Shown in pieces: positions 1 to 8,440 of a DNA stretch of 33,680 nucleotides. The DNA comes from Planctomycetota bacterium (GTDB lineage Bacteria; Planctomycetota; UBA1135; GCA-002748355). The DNA is taken from positions 67,458 to 101,137 of the forward strand of contig NYZE01000058.1 in NCBI GenBank assembly GCA_002685965.1, written 5' to 3'. The position numbers and the translations under genes are program-made. Position 1 is the stretch's first letter. The number at the start of each line of letters is the position of its first letter. Under the pieces are notes generated by a model, which had not been told where the DNA came from, made no database searches, and worked only from the letters and a program-made list of their open reading frames with translations.

Positions 1-2
1 AC

Positions 3-209
3 GCCATCACGGTAAATGCGATCTCTCCAGGCTTCTTGGATAGCGGCGGGATGCCGGCCGACGAACTCGAGCAACTGGCCGTCAGCATTCCGGCAGGCCA
101 CGTCGGGACGCCAAGCGATGCGGTCGGTGCAGTGCGCTTTCTGCTGTCGGATGCGGCCTCCTACGTCAACGGCGCACACCTCCAAGTAAGCGGGGGTTGG
201 GGCACATAG
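3..209 (+). CDS. SDR-family dehydrogenase/reductase, C-terminal fragment (5' end outside window)
   Basis: The reading frame is open from base 3 to a TAG at 207-209 and gives 68 residues. It contains the classical short-chain dehydrogenase signature after the active site (ITVNAISPGFLDSG) and the family's usual C-terminus (VRFLLSDAASYVNG, then HLQVSGGWGT). SDR enzymes are NAD(P)-dependent cytoplasmic oxidoreductases, and the fragment most resembles FabG-like 3-oxoacyl-ACP reductases or sugar/alcohol dehydrogenases. The Rossmann glycine motif and the YxxxK catalytic pair lie upstream of the window, so cofactor and substrate cannot be read. The family assignment is secure; the exact reaction is not. 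Confidence 0.9.
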   Translation, partial: AITVNAISPGFLDSGGMPADELEQLAVSIPAGHVGTPSDAVGAVRFLLSDAASYVNGAHLQVSGGWGT

Positions 210-373
210 CTAACGTCCCCATCGCCGTCGGCGAACAGACTCCAGAAGCCAAGCCCCCGAGAAGGCCCAGAAAAAGAACAAGGGGCGCTCGAGGATCGAT
301 CCGCAGGCAACGCAAGTGCCCGAAGGGCAGGAGCGTTGCCCCCTCACGCACCGGGGCCGATGATGCCCCCCTC

Positions 374-1630
374 ATGCCCCCACACCCCCTCTCGCGCCGT
401 CGGTTTCTCTCTCACATTGGCGTCGGTGCGGTCGGCGTTGGGCCGCTCCTGCGCGCATCGGGGCGCCCGCCCGTGTTGGACCGCGTCGCGCTCGGCATCG
501 TTGGGGTCGGCAGCTTGGGTGGTGGCGGACACCACCTGGGTCGTTGCCTTCGGATGAACGACATCGATGTGCTCGCGGTGTGCGACGCCGACTCGCAACG
601 GGTCGACAGAGCGGTCGCCAAGACGAACGGGCGCGCGCAGGGCTACCGGGACTTTCGCAGGCTGCTCGAGCGATCGGACCTCGACGCGGTTCTCGTCGTG
701 ACCCCGGATCACTGGCATGCGCTACACGCGGTGCATGCGTGTGAGGCGGGCTTCGACGTGTATTGCGAGAAGCCGCTCTCCTTGACGGTCGCCGGCGGAA
801 GAGAGATGGCGAATGCGGCGCGGCGCTACGGCACCGTCTTCCAGGTCGGGACCCAACAGCGCTCGGACAAGCGCTTCCGCTGGGCATGCGAACTCGTGCG
901 CAACGGCGAACTGGGCAAGATCCGCGAAGTCCGCGTCTGCATCGGGCGCGGACCCGAGGCAGCGCCCATGCCGAACGCGACACCACCAACCCAACTGGAC
1001 TGGAACATGTGGCTCGGCCCGGCGCCAGCCGTTCCCTACAACCAGCGCCGCAGCCACTACACCTTCCGTTGGTTCTGGGACTACTCGGGCGGGAAGATGA
1101 CCGACTGGGGCGCACACCACCACGACATCGCACAGTGGGCCCTCGACATGGAAGGGTCCGGACCGCGCGAGGTCGAGGCCGAGGGCGTCTGGCCCCAGGG
1201 CAACGCCTACGAGACGCCGGTCGATTTCAAGGTGCGCTACGTCTACGACAACGGCGTCGTCATGAACACGGTGTCCAAGGGCGAGAACGGCATCACCTTC
1301 GTGGGCGAACGCGGGGAGCTCTTCGTCAGCCGGGGCAAGATAAGCGCGACGGCGAAGGAACTCCTCGACAAGAAGGTCGGCACGATGCCGATCCAGCTCT
1401 ACGAGAGCACGAACCATCACGCGAACTTCGTGCAGTGCATCAAGGAGCGACGCGATCCGGCCAGCAATGTCGATGCAGCCCACCGCACGGCAACGGTGTG
1501 CCACATCGGCAACATCGCGATGCGGGTCGGTCGCAAGCTCAGCTGGGATCCGGAGGCGGAGCGTTTCACCGGCGATGATGCAGCCAACCGCCTCTTGGCC
1601 AAGCCGATGCGTCGGCCGTGGAGCCTGTGA
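374..1630 (+). CDS. Tat-exported Gfo/Idh/MocA-family oxidoreductase
   Basis: The product is 418 residues from ATG 374. The frame is open back to 197, but this start places a twin-arginine signal at the very N-terminus (SRRRFLSHIGVGAVGVG), which is the usual arrangement for these enzymes. Residues 41-50 (GIVGVGSLGG) are the NAD(P)-binding Rossmann glycine loop. EKP at 132-134 is the family's signature lysine motif. GAHHHD at 246-251 is typical of the exported subfamily abundant in planctomycetes and related bacteria. The family oxidises or reduces sugars and sugar derivatives; the substrate here is unknown. Folded export through Tat fits a cofactor-loaded periplasmic enzyme. The gene ends one base before the next start, so the two are probably one operon. 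Confidence 0.9.
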   Translation: MPPHPLSRRRFLSHIGVGAVGVGPLLRASGRPPVLDRVALGIVGVGSLGGGGHHLGRCLRMNDIDVLAVCDADSQRVDRAVAKTNGRAQGYRDFRRLLERSDLDAVLVVTPDHWHALHAVHACEAGFDVYCEKPLSLTVAGGREMANAARRYGTVFQVGTQQRSDKRFRWACELVRNGELGKIREVRVCIGRGPEAAPMPNATPPTQLDWNMWLGPAPAVPYNQRRSHYTFRWFWDYSGGKMTDWGAHHHDIAQWALDMEGSGPREVEAEGVWPQGNAYETPVDFKVRYVYDNGVVMNTVSKGENGITFVGERGELFVSRGKISATAKELLDKKVGTMPIQLYESTNHHANFVQCIKERRDPASNVDAAHRTATVCHIGNIAMRVGRKLSWDPEAERFTGDDAANRLLAKPMRRPWSL

Positions 1631-1631
1631 G

Positions 1632-3419
1632 ATGAGGCCACTCACCACCGCATGCTTGGCGCTGCTCGCGCTGGCCGGATGTCACAACCAGCTCCGGCCG
1701 TTCTCGACAGTCGAGGCTTCAGAGGTCACTGCGCGCAGAGCCGCCATCCGCAAGTTAGCCCTGACCACCACCGGCACACCTGCGTGCCTCGAGCTCGACG
1801 CCTTGCTCGACGACGCGGTGCTGGCCGGCGACGTGTTGTTCGCCCTCGAAAGGATCAGTGACCCCGAGGCTGAACGCATCCTGGTCGACCGCTTGCACCG
1901 CGCTTCGGCACTGCCCACATCGGCCATCATTCGTAGTCTCGGTGCGCGACGGGCGGCATCCGCAGTCCCCTCGTTGCTGACCTTCGCCGGCGCACAACGC
2001 CATCTGCACGCCGTGATCCCGGCCCTGGCTCGCATCGGCGACGATCGCGCCGAGGACGTGCTACGCGCCGCCCTGCAGAGCGACACTCGCTACGAAGCAG
2101 ACTGGCTGCGCTTCGTCGAGGGCGTCGCCCGGCGCGACCCAGAGCGGGCGGCCACCCTCTACGTCACGACGACCGAGACCGCGCGTCTGCCACAGACGCG
2201 CAGCGCCGCCCTGCTCGGCCTGGTCCGCGTTGACCACGCAGACATCGAACGCGTCGCACTTTTGCAGTTGGCTTCGACCAACGTACGCGAACGCCACCTC
2301 TCCCGCGCCCTGCTCGTGCGACGGCCGCCGAGCGGCCTCGCGACGCGTGTCGCCGCGCGCCTTGGCAGCACGACCGCGCCGATGCGCGGCGAGTTGCTGC
2401 GCCTCTTGACCGCGCTGCGCTACGTGGGCGCCAGGGAGCTCGTCCTGCGAGAGATCCAGCTCGACCGAGATTCGCGACCCGCCTTCCAACTCCTCCCCTC
2501 CTTCGATGGTGACGACATCGCCGAAGCCGCCCTCGGCGGCCTGCGCCATGAACGCCCGGACGTTCGCCGCGCAGCGAACGACGCGGTCCACCAACTCGCC
2601 GCGCTCCGCCTGGCCACCGACGACCGAAACGGCGCAAGAGCGCTCGTCGAGGCAACACTGCTGCAACCGGCCAGCGACGCGCTCCTAGGAGAGAGCGTCG
2701 ACCTGGCCGAGCGCATCGCCGACCCCGTCTTGCTACCACTGCTGCCGACCAACTCCCTGCTGCACCAGAGAGTCCTGAAGGCTCGCCTCGCGATCGCTGC
2801 GAACCTCACCGATAAGGCCTCGCGTCTGCGACTACTCGACGAGATCGCACGCGGCTCGACCGACCGTGGCACGCGCACCGGTGCCATCCGTCAACTCAAG
2901 AACCTCGGTGCGGACACGAGCCTCTACGCCCGTGCGGCTGGCTTCCTGCCGCGCTGGCACGTGCTCGGCTCCTTCCCGAAGGCCACCGACCCGAAGTCCT
3001 TCGAGATGCATCCCTTCGCCGCCGGCCCGACGCTCGACCAACCGTTCGAGGTCCGCGGCAAGCCCAAGCGCTGGAAGCAGCACGAGACCATCGACGCCGA
3101 CGGACACGTCGACCTCACCTTCCTGCGACCGAACTCGAACGCAGTGGCCTATGCCTTCCTCGAGCTCGACTGGCCCCGCGCCGAGAAGATCACTCTCAAG
3201 GTGGGCAGCGACGACGGCGTCGCCCTCTGGGTCAACGGCCAGCTCGCCCACGCCAACTTCACCACACGCGGCATCAGGACCGACAACGACACGGCCAAGA
3301 CCCACTTCCTCAAGGGCAAGAACCACCTCCTGGTCAAGGTCAGCCAGGGCGGCGGCGGCTGGGAGTTCTGCGTCCGCGTGGCCGACGACAAAGGCAAGCC
3401 GATCGACCTCACGAGATGA
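1632..3419 (+). CDS. HEAT-repeat lipoprotein with C-terminal PA14-like beta domain
   Basis: ATG 1632 gives 595 residues starting with a lipoprotein signal peptide (MRPLTTACLALLALAGC, lipobox LAGC, Cys17). The frame continues upstream inside the preceding gene, but the signal peptide fixes this start, one base after the previous stop. Residues from about 45 to 430 are alanine/leucine/arginine-rich paired helices of HEAT or armadillo type, a protein-binding solenoid. Residues from about 435 contain a beta-rich region with the phrase GSDDGVALWVNGQLAHAN, characteristic of PA14-like carbohydrate-associated domains. I infer a membrane-anchored periplasmic scaffold or sugar-binding protein working with the neighbouring oxidoreductase. 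No catalytic motif is visible. Confidence 0.75.
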   Translation: MRPLTTACLALLALAGCHNQLRPFSTVEASEVTARRAAIRKLALTTTGTPACLELDALLDDAVLAGDVLFALERISDPEAERILVDRLHRASALPTSAIIRSLGARRAASAVPSLLTFAGAQRHLHAVIPALARIGDDRAEDVLRAALQSDTRYEADWLRFVEGVARRDPERAATLYVTTTETARLPQTRSAALLGLVRVDHADIERVALLQLASTNVRERHLSRALLVRRPPSGLATRVAARLGSTTAPMRGELLRLLTALRYVGARELVLREIQLDRDSRPAFQLLPSFDGDDIAEAALGGLRHERPDVRRAANDAVHQLAALRLATDDRNGARALVEATLLQPASDALLGESVDLAERIADPVLLPLLPTNSLLHQRVLKARLAIAANLTDKASRLRLLDEIARGSTDRGTRTGAIRQLKNLGADTSLYARAAGFLPRWHVLGSFPKATDPKSFEMHPFAAGPTLDQPFEVRGKPKRWKQHETIDADGHVDLTFLRPNSNAVAYAFLELDWPRAEKITLKVGSDDGVALWVNGQLAHANFTTRGIRTDNDTAKTHFLKGKNHLLVKVSQGGGGWEFCVRVADDKGKPIDLTR

Positions 3420-3495
3420 GGCGGCACGACTCGACTGCCCATAGGGCACGAGAGTGCGCAACAGGGCATCCTTGGCTGAGGATGGCGGCTCGGGG

Positions 3496-3540
3496 TACAA
3501 CCTCGTGATGGTGCTGTCCCGCACGAGCTGGTCTGGATGA
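3496..3540 (+). promoter_or_regulatory. Possible -10 element and 10-codon leader ORF before the glycosyltransferase
   Basis: TACAAC at 3496-3501 lies 6 nt before an ATG at 3508, the same geometry as other putative leaderless starts in this window. The ATG opens a 10-codon ORF (MVLSRTSWSG) whose TGA at 3538-3540 overlaps the ATG of the glycosyltransferase at 3537-3539. A weak TTGGCT at 3472-3477 stands 18 nt upstream of the hexamer. A coupled leader peptide is an inference; the short length means it could be chance. Confidence 0.25.
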
Positions 3541-4727
3541 GCGATCCGAGCGCGACCCGCGTGCAAGCGGGCCGCCGCGTGCCGGTGGTCGCCGCGATCA
3601 GCGACATCCTGTCAGGCGTCGACTCCTGGGTCTGGCGGCTTGCTGCCGGTTTCGCCGGGCACGAGCGCTACGACTTCCGCGTGCTTGTCTGCAACCGAGC
3701 CCAGCCGCGCATCGGCGCCGCTGGCCACGCGCCATCAGCGCGGCAGGTGGCCAAGTTTCTGGACGCCGCGGCGCCGTGCGTCTTGTTGCCGAACTACGCC
3801 TGGCCCGCGCTGCGCGCCGTCGCACGACGCCCGGCCGCTTTACCCCGCATCTCGGTCATAGCCTACTGCCACGCCGACAGCGCCGAGGAGTACTACCATC
3901 CGCTCCAGTGGTACGAGCCGATCGTCGATCACTTCGTGGCCGTCAGTGACGCGTGCCGCTCGGGCGTGCAGCAGCGCATTCCATCGCGCGCCGACGACGT
4001 CGCCCTCCTGCCCTACGGCGTCGAGCGCGGCAGGCCACGCGACGCCCCACCGGCGGCTGCACCCCTGCGCGTCCTCTACGCCGGCCGCCTGCAACAAGAG
4101 CAGAAGCGGGCGCTCGACCTCGTTCCGCTCTGCGCCCGCCTCCACAACCGTGGCGTCGACATTCGTCTGACCATCGCTGGCGACGGCACCGAGCGAGCTG
4201 CGCTCGCGTCGGGGCTGGCACGACTGGCAGTCAACGTCAACTTTCTCGGCACGTTGCCGCACGATGCGATGGCCGAGCTGTACCGCCAGCAGGACGTCCT
4301 CGTGCTGGTCTCGGACTTCGAGGGAACAAGCAACAGCCTCCTCGAAGCGATGGCGAACGGCGTAGTTCCGGTCGTGACACGGACACAAAGCGGCGTACCC
4401 GACGTCGTGCGGGACAGGAAGAATGGCTGCATCGTCGACATCGGGGACATGGAGGCGATGGCCGCAGCGATCGCCGAGCTTGCGGGAGATCGGGCCCAAC
4501 TGCGACACCTGCAAGCCAGTGCCTCCAAGACCGCGGGCACGCACTCGATCGAGGGCAATGTCGCCACGCTGACGCAGATCTTCGATACCGCGCTCGAGCA
4601 AGCGCCACGCACCTGGCCGGCCGGGCGGTCGGTGCACCCAGAGCTGCCAGTCAAGGAAGGCGTGTTCGTGCCGCGGCGTTTGCGCCAACTGCGCGACTTC
4701 GTCCGCCGCAGGCTGGATCTCGGGTAG
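3537..4727 (+). CDS. GT4-family glycosyltransferase (first of three)
   Basis: The product is 396 residues with the GT-B fold. The C-terminal nucleotide-sugar domain starts near residue 180 (LRVLYAGRLQQEQKR, then LTIAGDGTE) and carries the retaining-GT4 E-x7-E region at FEGTSNSLLEAMANGVVPVV. The N-terminal acceptor domain is divergent (SDILSGVDSWVWRLAAGFA). There is no signal peptide or membrane segment, so it acts at the cytoplasmic face of the membrane. It heads a run of three GT4 genes and probably adds one sugar of a surface glycan. The C-terminal 60 residues are arginine-rich and might associate with the membrane. Donor and acceptor cannot be inferred. Confidence 0.88.
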   Translation: MSDPSATRVQAGRRVPVVAAISDILSGVDSWVWRLAAGFAGHERYDFRVLVCNRAQPRIGAAGHAPSARQVAKFLDAAAPCVLLPNYAWPALRAVARRPAALPRISVIAYCHADSAEEYYHPLQWYEPIVDHFVAVSDACRSGVQQRIPSRADDVALLPYGVERGRPRDAPPAAAPLRVLYAGRLQQEQKRALDLVPLCARLHNRGVDIRLTIAGDGTERAALASGLARLAVNVNFLGTLPHDAMAELYRQQDVLVLVSDFEGTSNSLLEAMANGVVPVVTRTQSGVPDVVRDRKNGCIVDIGDMEAMAAAIAELAGDRAQLRHLQASASKTAGTHSIEGNVATLTQIFDTALEQAPRTWPAGRSVHPELPVKEGVFVPRRLRQLRDFVRRRLDLG

Positions 4728-4743
4728 GCGCTCAGAACAAACC

Positions 4744-6168
4744 TTGGAAGTCACGCTCCACGCGACTACGTTCGGCCAGTTGGCCCGCACGCGCATTCTC
4801 CTCGTCACGCATCGCTACCCACCGCACCACACCGCGGGCGTCGAGCAGTACGCCCGGCAGATCGCGCTGGCCCTGCATGGTCGAGCCGAGGTCGTCGTCG
4901 CCACGACGCGCAAGATCATCTCGCTGCCGACCGGCACGATTCGGCGCCGCATCGCCGATGGGCTGCCGGTCATCGAAGTAGCCAACAACCTCGTCTACGA
5001 GCAGATCGACGAGGCCTGGAACAACCAGAAGATGGAAGCGGCCTTCGCGACCATCCTCGACGAGACGAAGCCCGATCTCGTGCACTTCCAGCACCTGCTG
5101 AACTGGTCGGCAGGGTGCCTACCCATCGCGCGCGAGCGTGAACTGCCGGTCTTTGTGACCCTGCACGACTACTGGCTCATGTGCTTTCGCTTCGGCCAGA
5201 TGGTCGACCACCTCAATCGCACGTGCCCCGCCCCCTCGCGCACGATCTGTGCCCCGTGCATGGCACAGACAAAGTTCCGGCAACCGGACACGGCGCGGCC
5301 GTGGGTTAGCCGTCTCATCGCGTTCCGCCGGCTGACGAAACTGCCGCTGGACGACGTACTCCGCTTTGCGCGGCGCTTCACGCCGGCACCGAAGACCGAC
5401 AATCGCAATCTGACGCCTGCCGAGGAAAACGAATGGGGCGAGGCCTTCGAGCGTCGTAGCCGCGACCTGCGCGCCGCAGTGGACTCCGCGACACGCCTCC
5501 TCACGCCTTCCCGCACCCTGGAAAGGGCCATGATCGCCTGGGGCATCGAGACCGACCGCATCGTGCAGCTGCCCCAGGGCCTCGACCACACACTCTTCGA
5601 GGGCGTACCACCCATCCGACGCGCCCCACGCCTGCGCATCGCCTACGTCGGCCAGATCGCACCGCACAAGGGCGTGCATGTGCTGATCGACGCCGTGCAG
5701 GCCATGGACCCGGAATCGGTCGAGCTCACGGTGTGCGGATCGTCGGCTCACTTCCCCGACTACGGCCGCCAACTCGCCAGTCAGGTGCACCGCTCACACC
5801 GCATCCGCTTCACCGGTCCGGTATCGCGCACCGAACTCGTGCGCCTCTATGGCGACTTCGACGTCCTGTGTGTGCCATCCCTGTGGAACGAGTGCTGCCC
5901 GTTGACGATCCAGGAGTCGCAGATGGCGGGTCGCCCCTGCGTGGTTTCCGCGCTCGGCGGCATGGCCGAACTCGTGCGCCACGATGTCGACGGCCTGCAA
6001 GTGCCGCCCGGTGACGTCGAGGCCTGGACCGCCGCCTTGGAACGCCTCGTCGACGAGCCCGAACTGTTGTCGCGACTCGCCGCGAGCGCGCCACCGGTGC
6101 CGACCATCGACGAGCACGTCGACGCGCTGCTCGAGATCTACGGTGCGACCGCACCACTGGCCCAGTGA
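4744..6168 (+). CDS. GT4-family glycosyltransferase (second of three)
   Basis: The product is up to 474 residues, with a TTG start at 4744; an alternative TTG at 4780 begins right before the first beta strand (RILLVTHRYPPHHTAGVEQ). Neither has a convincing Shine-Dalgarno, so the start is uncertain. The N-terminal domain has the conserved LHDYWLMCFRFGQ stretch followed by a four-cysteine insert near residues 160-178, seen in a subset of GT4 enzymes. The C-terminal domain includes IAYVGQIAPHKGVHVL and the nucleotide-sugar region SLWNECCPLTIQESQMAGRP. It lies 16 nt after the first glycosyltransferase and 10 nt before the third, suggesting one transcript and sequential action on one glycan. Confidence 0.87.
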   Translation: MEVTLHATTFGQLARTRILLVTHRYPPHHTAGVEQYARQIALALHGRAEVVVATTRKIISLPTGTIRRRIADGLPVIEVANNLVYEQIDEAWNNQKMEAAFATILDETKPDLVHFQHLLNWSAGCLPIARERELPVFVTLHDYWLMCFRFGQMVDHLNRTCPAPSRTICAPCMAQTKFRQPDTARPWVSRLIAFRRLTKLPLDDVLRFARRFTPAPKTDNRNLTPAEENEWGEAFERRSRDLRAAVDSATRLLTPSRTLERAMIAWGIETDRIVQLPQGLDHTLFEGVPPIRRAPRLRIAYVGQIAPHKGVHVLIDAVQAMDPESVELTVCGSSAHFPDYGRQLASQVHRSHRIRFTGPVSRTELVRLYGDFDVLCVPSLWNECCPLTIQESQMAGRPCVVSALGGMAELVRHDVDGLQVPPGDVEAWTAALERLVDEPELLSRLAASAPPVPTIDEHVDALLEIYGATAPLAQ

Positions 6169-6178
6169 CGCCGGCCCA

Positions 6179-7384
6179 GTGAAGATCGCCCTGCTCTCTT
6201 ACGAATACCCGCCCGAGACCGGGTTCGGCGGCATCGGTACCTACACCTGGTACCAGGCCCGCGGTCTCGTGCGTGCTGGCCACGACGTGCACGTGCTGGC
6301 CGGGGCAACCGAGCCCAGCGACCTGCGCGAGAGCGAGCACGACGGTGTCCGCGTGTTCCGCTACCGGGCCGATTTCGCGCGTAGCTTGCGCGTGCGCGCC
6401 CTGCGCGCCGGCAAGCTCTGGTGGAGCAAGAACCGCCTTGAGAACGGCATTAGCATGGAGCGCGGCTTGCGCCGACTACTCGAGCGGCACGTCTACGACA
6501 TCGTCGAGATGCCCGAATGTGGAGCCGACGGCCTGCGGATCGCCGGACGTATCGACGCACCGACACTGATCAAGCTGCATTCCCCTGCCCAGCTGATCAT
6601 GTCGACCTACGACGTGCGCAAGGCGGACATCATCCTCTGTTCCTTCCTCGAGCGCCGCGCGATGCGCCGCGTGACAGCCGTTACATCGTGTTCCCAGTTC
6701 CTGGCCCGTGAGGTCCAGACCAAGCTCGGCATCGGCAAACACATCGAGGTCATCTACAACGGCATCGATCTGACGCTCTTCGACAAAGCACCCCAGTTCG
6801 ACGCGCGCGAGCGCTTCGACATCCCGCACGACGTCCCGATGATCTTCTTCGCCGGACGACTCGAACCGCGCAAGGGCATCCACGTCCTCAAGGACGCGGC
6901 AGCCCGAGTCCTCGCGAACCACGAAGCCGCCTTCGTCTTCGCGGGCGATGACATGTTCGGATACGCCGAGAAAGAGATGAAGCCGTTCCTGGACGCCCAG
7001 GACCTACGCGGCACCTACCACTTCCTCGGCCAGCTCGATCTGGCCGGCGTCCGTTCGTGCCTGCGCCAGGCGGACATCTTCGTCATTCCCTCACTCTGGG
7101 AGAACTGCCCCTACTCGTGCCTCGAGGCGATGGCAGCCGGCCGCGCCATCGTCGCTTCCGATGCCGGCGGCTTACCGGAGCTCATCGAGCACGATGTCAG
7201 CGGCCTCGTCGCGGCGACCGAAGACGTCACCGGCACCGTCGACTGCCTCGAACGCTTGCTCGCGGATGCGGACCTACGACGTCGCTGCGGCGACGCGGCA
7301 CGTCGGAGCGTCGAGGAGTCACTGACCGACGTGCACATCGCCGAACAATCGGCGGCGTATTACGCGAAGGTCATCGCCCATTAG
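6179..7384 (+). CDS. GT4-family glycosyltransferase (third of three)
   Basis: GTG 6179 gives 401 residues beginning at the first Rossmann strand (KIALLSYEYPPETGFGGIG), the expected N-terminus for GT4; the open frame further upstream lies inside the preceding gene. The donor-binding domain includes FFAGRLEPRKGIHVL and the E-x7-E region ENCPYSCLEAMAAGRAIVAS. The protein is soluble and cytoplasmic with no signal peptide. It is 10 nt downstream of the second glycosyltransferase. The three enzymes are clearly related to each other but divergent, as expected for different linkages rather than recent copies. No polymerase, flippase or nucleotide-sugar synthesis genes are next to them, so the final product is unknown. 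Confidence 0.9.
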   Translation: MKIALLSYEYPPETGFGGIGTYTWYQARGLVRAGHDVHVLAGATEPSDLRESEHDGVRVFRYRADFARSLRVRALRAGKLWWSKNRLENGISMERGLRRLLERHVYDIVEMPECGADGLRIAGRIDAPTLIKLHSPAQLIMSTYDVRKADIILCSFLERRAMRRVTAVTSCSQFLAREVQTKLGIGKHIEVIYNGIDLTLFDKAPQFDARERFDIPHDVPMIFFAGRLEPRKGIHVLKDAAARVLANHEAAFVFAGDDMFGYAEKEMKPFLDAQDLRGTYHFLGQLDLAGVRSCLRQADIFVIPSLWENCPYSCLEAMAAGRAIVASDAGGLPELIEHDVSGLVAATEDVTGTVDCLERLLADADLRRRCGDAARRSVEESLTDVHIAEQSAAYYAKVIAH

Positions 7385-7390
7385 CGCGCG

Positions 7391-7516
7391 CCCCAAAGAC
7401 ACCACAGCTTCGGGGACGACGACGCCGGACTTGGGCTTCGGGCAGCCCACCAGAACGTCCAGCCACGAGGTCTTGCCAGATCCCGCCGCCTCGACGAGCG
7501 AATCGCTGCACCGCGG
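7391..7516 (-). pseudogene. Possible relic of a P-loop ATPase N-terminus
   Basis: On the minus strand the gap between the third glycosyltransferase and the zinc-finger gene reads LVEAAGSGKTSWLDVLVG followed about 10 residues later by VVVPEAV. This resembles the Walker A region and following 'VVPEA' strand of AAA-type small ATPases, or an ABC-type P-loop. The first glycine of GxxxxGKT is replaced by Glu. The frame opens just after a stop at 7517-7519 and runs into the glycosyltransferase's 3' end, so nothing complete can be encoded. It could be a gene relic or a chance match. Confidence 0.25.
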
Positions 7517-7527
7517 TCAAGCCTCGC

Positions 7528-7533
7528 TATCCT
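7528..7533 (+). promoter_or_regulatory. Putative -10 element (TATCCT) for the zinc-finger/HtrA operon
   Basis: TATCCT lies 25 nt before the GTG start at 7559. A GGAG at 7548-7551 stands 7 nt before the start and would serve as Shine-Dalgarno, so this transcript would carry a short leader, unlike several neighbours. No clear -35 box is visible. Confidence 0.35.
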
Positions 7534-7558
7534 GGCGGTTCGTCTTCGGAGACCACCC

Positions 7559-8440
7559 GTGAGCAACCCCTACCGCATCCTTCTCGTCGTCCTCGCCGCC
7601 GTCGTCGGGCTGAGCGCCCCGGCCCAGAGCAAGAAGAAGAAGGGTCAGTCCCTCATCCAGGTCATGCGGGCCACCACCGTCGACAAGGACGGACTTGCTC
7701 AGTGGAACAAGTGGGAAGCGCCTGCCTGCCCCGACTGCAAGACTTCCAGGCAGACCGACTGTCACATGTGCCGTGACCTCGAGGGCGAGCTGGCCAAGTG
7801 CCTCGAGTGCGCTGGCGCCAAGAAGAGCCCGTGCCGCACCTGTGCCGGCACCGGTCACATTCCTGACCCACTGAAATCGTGGATCTGTCCGAGTTGCTTC
7901 GGCGCCAGCGTCTTTCGCTGTTTTGGCTGCCACGGCAAGGGCGTGCACATGGTCAAGGGCGCCCCCAAACCTGCCAAGTGCATGCCGTGCAGCGGCAAGG
8001 GCACCTTCCCTTGTGCTGTCTGCAAGGGCAAACGCCTCGTCAAGGCCCCGCCGATAAAACCGACACTGGCGAAGGCGTCTACCAAGAAACTCAAGGCGGC
8101 GCGCAAGAAGGTCGCCGCTGTCTTCGAAGCGCTCAAGTCCTTCGAGCCGGACGGCCAGAAGGACCGAAAGTCAGTGAAGGCCTATCAGAAGCTCCTCAAA
8201 CCCGCCCTCCGGACGATGCCGGCACTCAAACGCTGTCAGACCATGGCCAAGAACCTCATGAAGTGGCACGGCAAGGGCGACGTATGGGTCGGCAACGACG
8301 AAAAGAAGTATGCAGTCTTCAAGCGCTTCGTGACGTTCAACAAATACTACCTCGAGCAGCAAGTAAAGCTGCTCGACCTGTGCATCGCGCGCGCCGAGCA
8401 CAACGACAAGGTCATCGCCGAGAAGAAGAACAAGGAGTGA
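7559..8440 (+). CDS. Exported DnaJ-type cysteine-rich zinc-finger protein
   Basis: GTG 7559 gives 293 residues with an N-terminal signal peptide (about residues 1-23, ending GLSAPAQS). Eight CxxC pairs occur at about 57-60, 68-71, 81-84, 92-95, 110-113, 121-124, 141-144 and 152-155. Several have the CxxCxGxG spacing of the DnaJ central zinc-finger, enough for four zinc sites. There is no J domain and no DnaJ C-terminal substrate domain; instead residues 165-293 are lysine-rich and helical. DnaJ-type fingers bind unfolded polypeptides in the cytosol, but here the signal peptide predicts an exported protein. The gene overlaps the next start (GTGA), so it is translationally coupled to the HtrA-like protein. 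A joint periplasmic protein-quality role is an inference. Confidence 0.8.
   Translation: MSNPYRILLVVLAAVVGLSAPAQSKKKKGQSLIQVMRATTVDKDGLAQWNKWEAPACPDCKTSRQTDCHMCRDLEGELAKCLECAGAKKSPCRTCAGTGHIPDPLKSWICPSCFGASVFRCFGCHGKGVHMVKGAPKPAKCMPCSGKGTFPCAVCKGKRLVKAPPIKPTLAKASTKKLKAARKKVAAVFEALKSFEPDGQKDRKSVKAYQKLLKPALRTMPALKRCQTMAKNLMKWHGKGDVWVGNDEKKYAVFKRFVTFNKYYLEQQVKLLDLCIARAEHNDKVIAEKKNKE

Noticed and set aside
372-1133. Long open frames opposite or overlapping the real genes (e.g. minus 372-1133, minus 8347-10200, minus 20085-21794)
   Set aside because: They are composition shadows of GC-rich coding regions: no domain, no signal peptide, and low-complexity residue content, whereas the opposite frames match known families.
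3470-3490. CATCCT/AGGATG hairpin before the first glycosyltransferase as a terminator
   Set aside because: The six-bp stem has no T-run and overlaps the putative promoter region.
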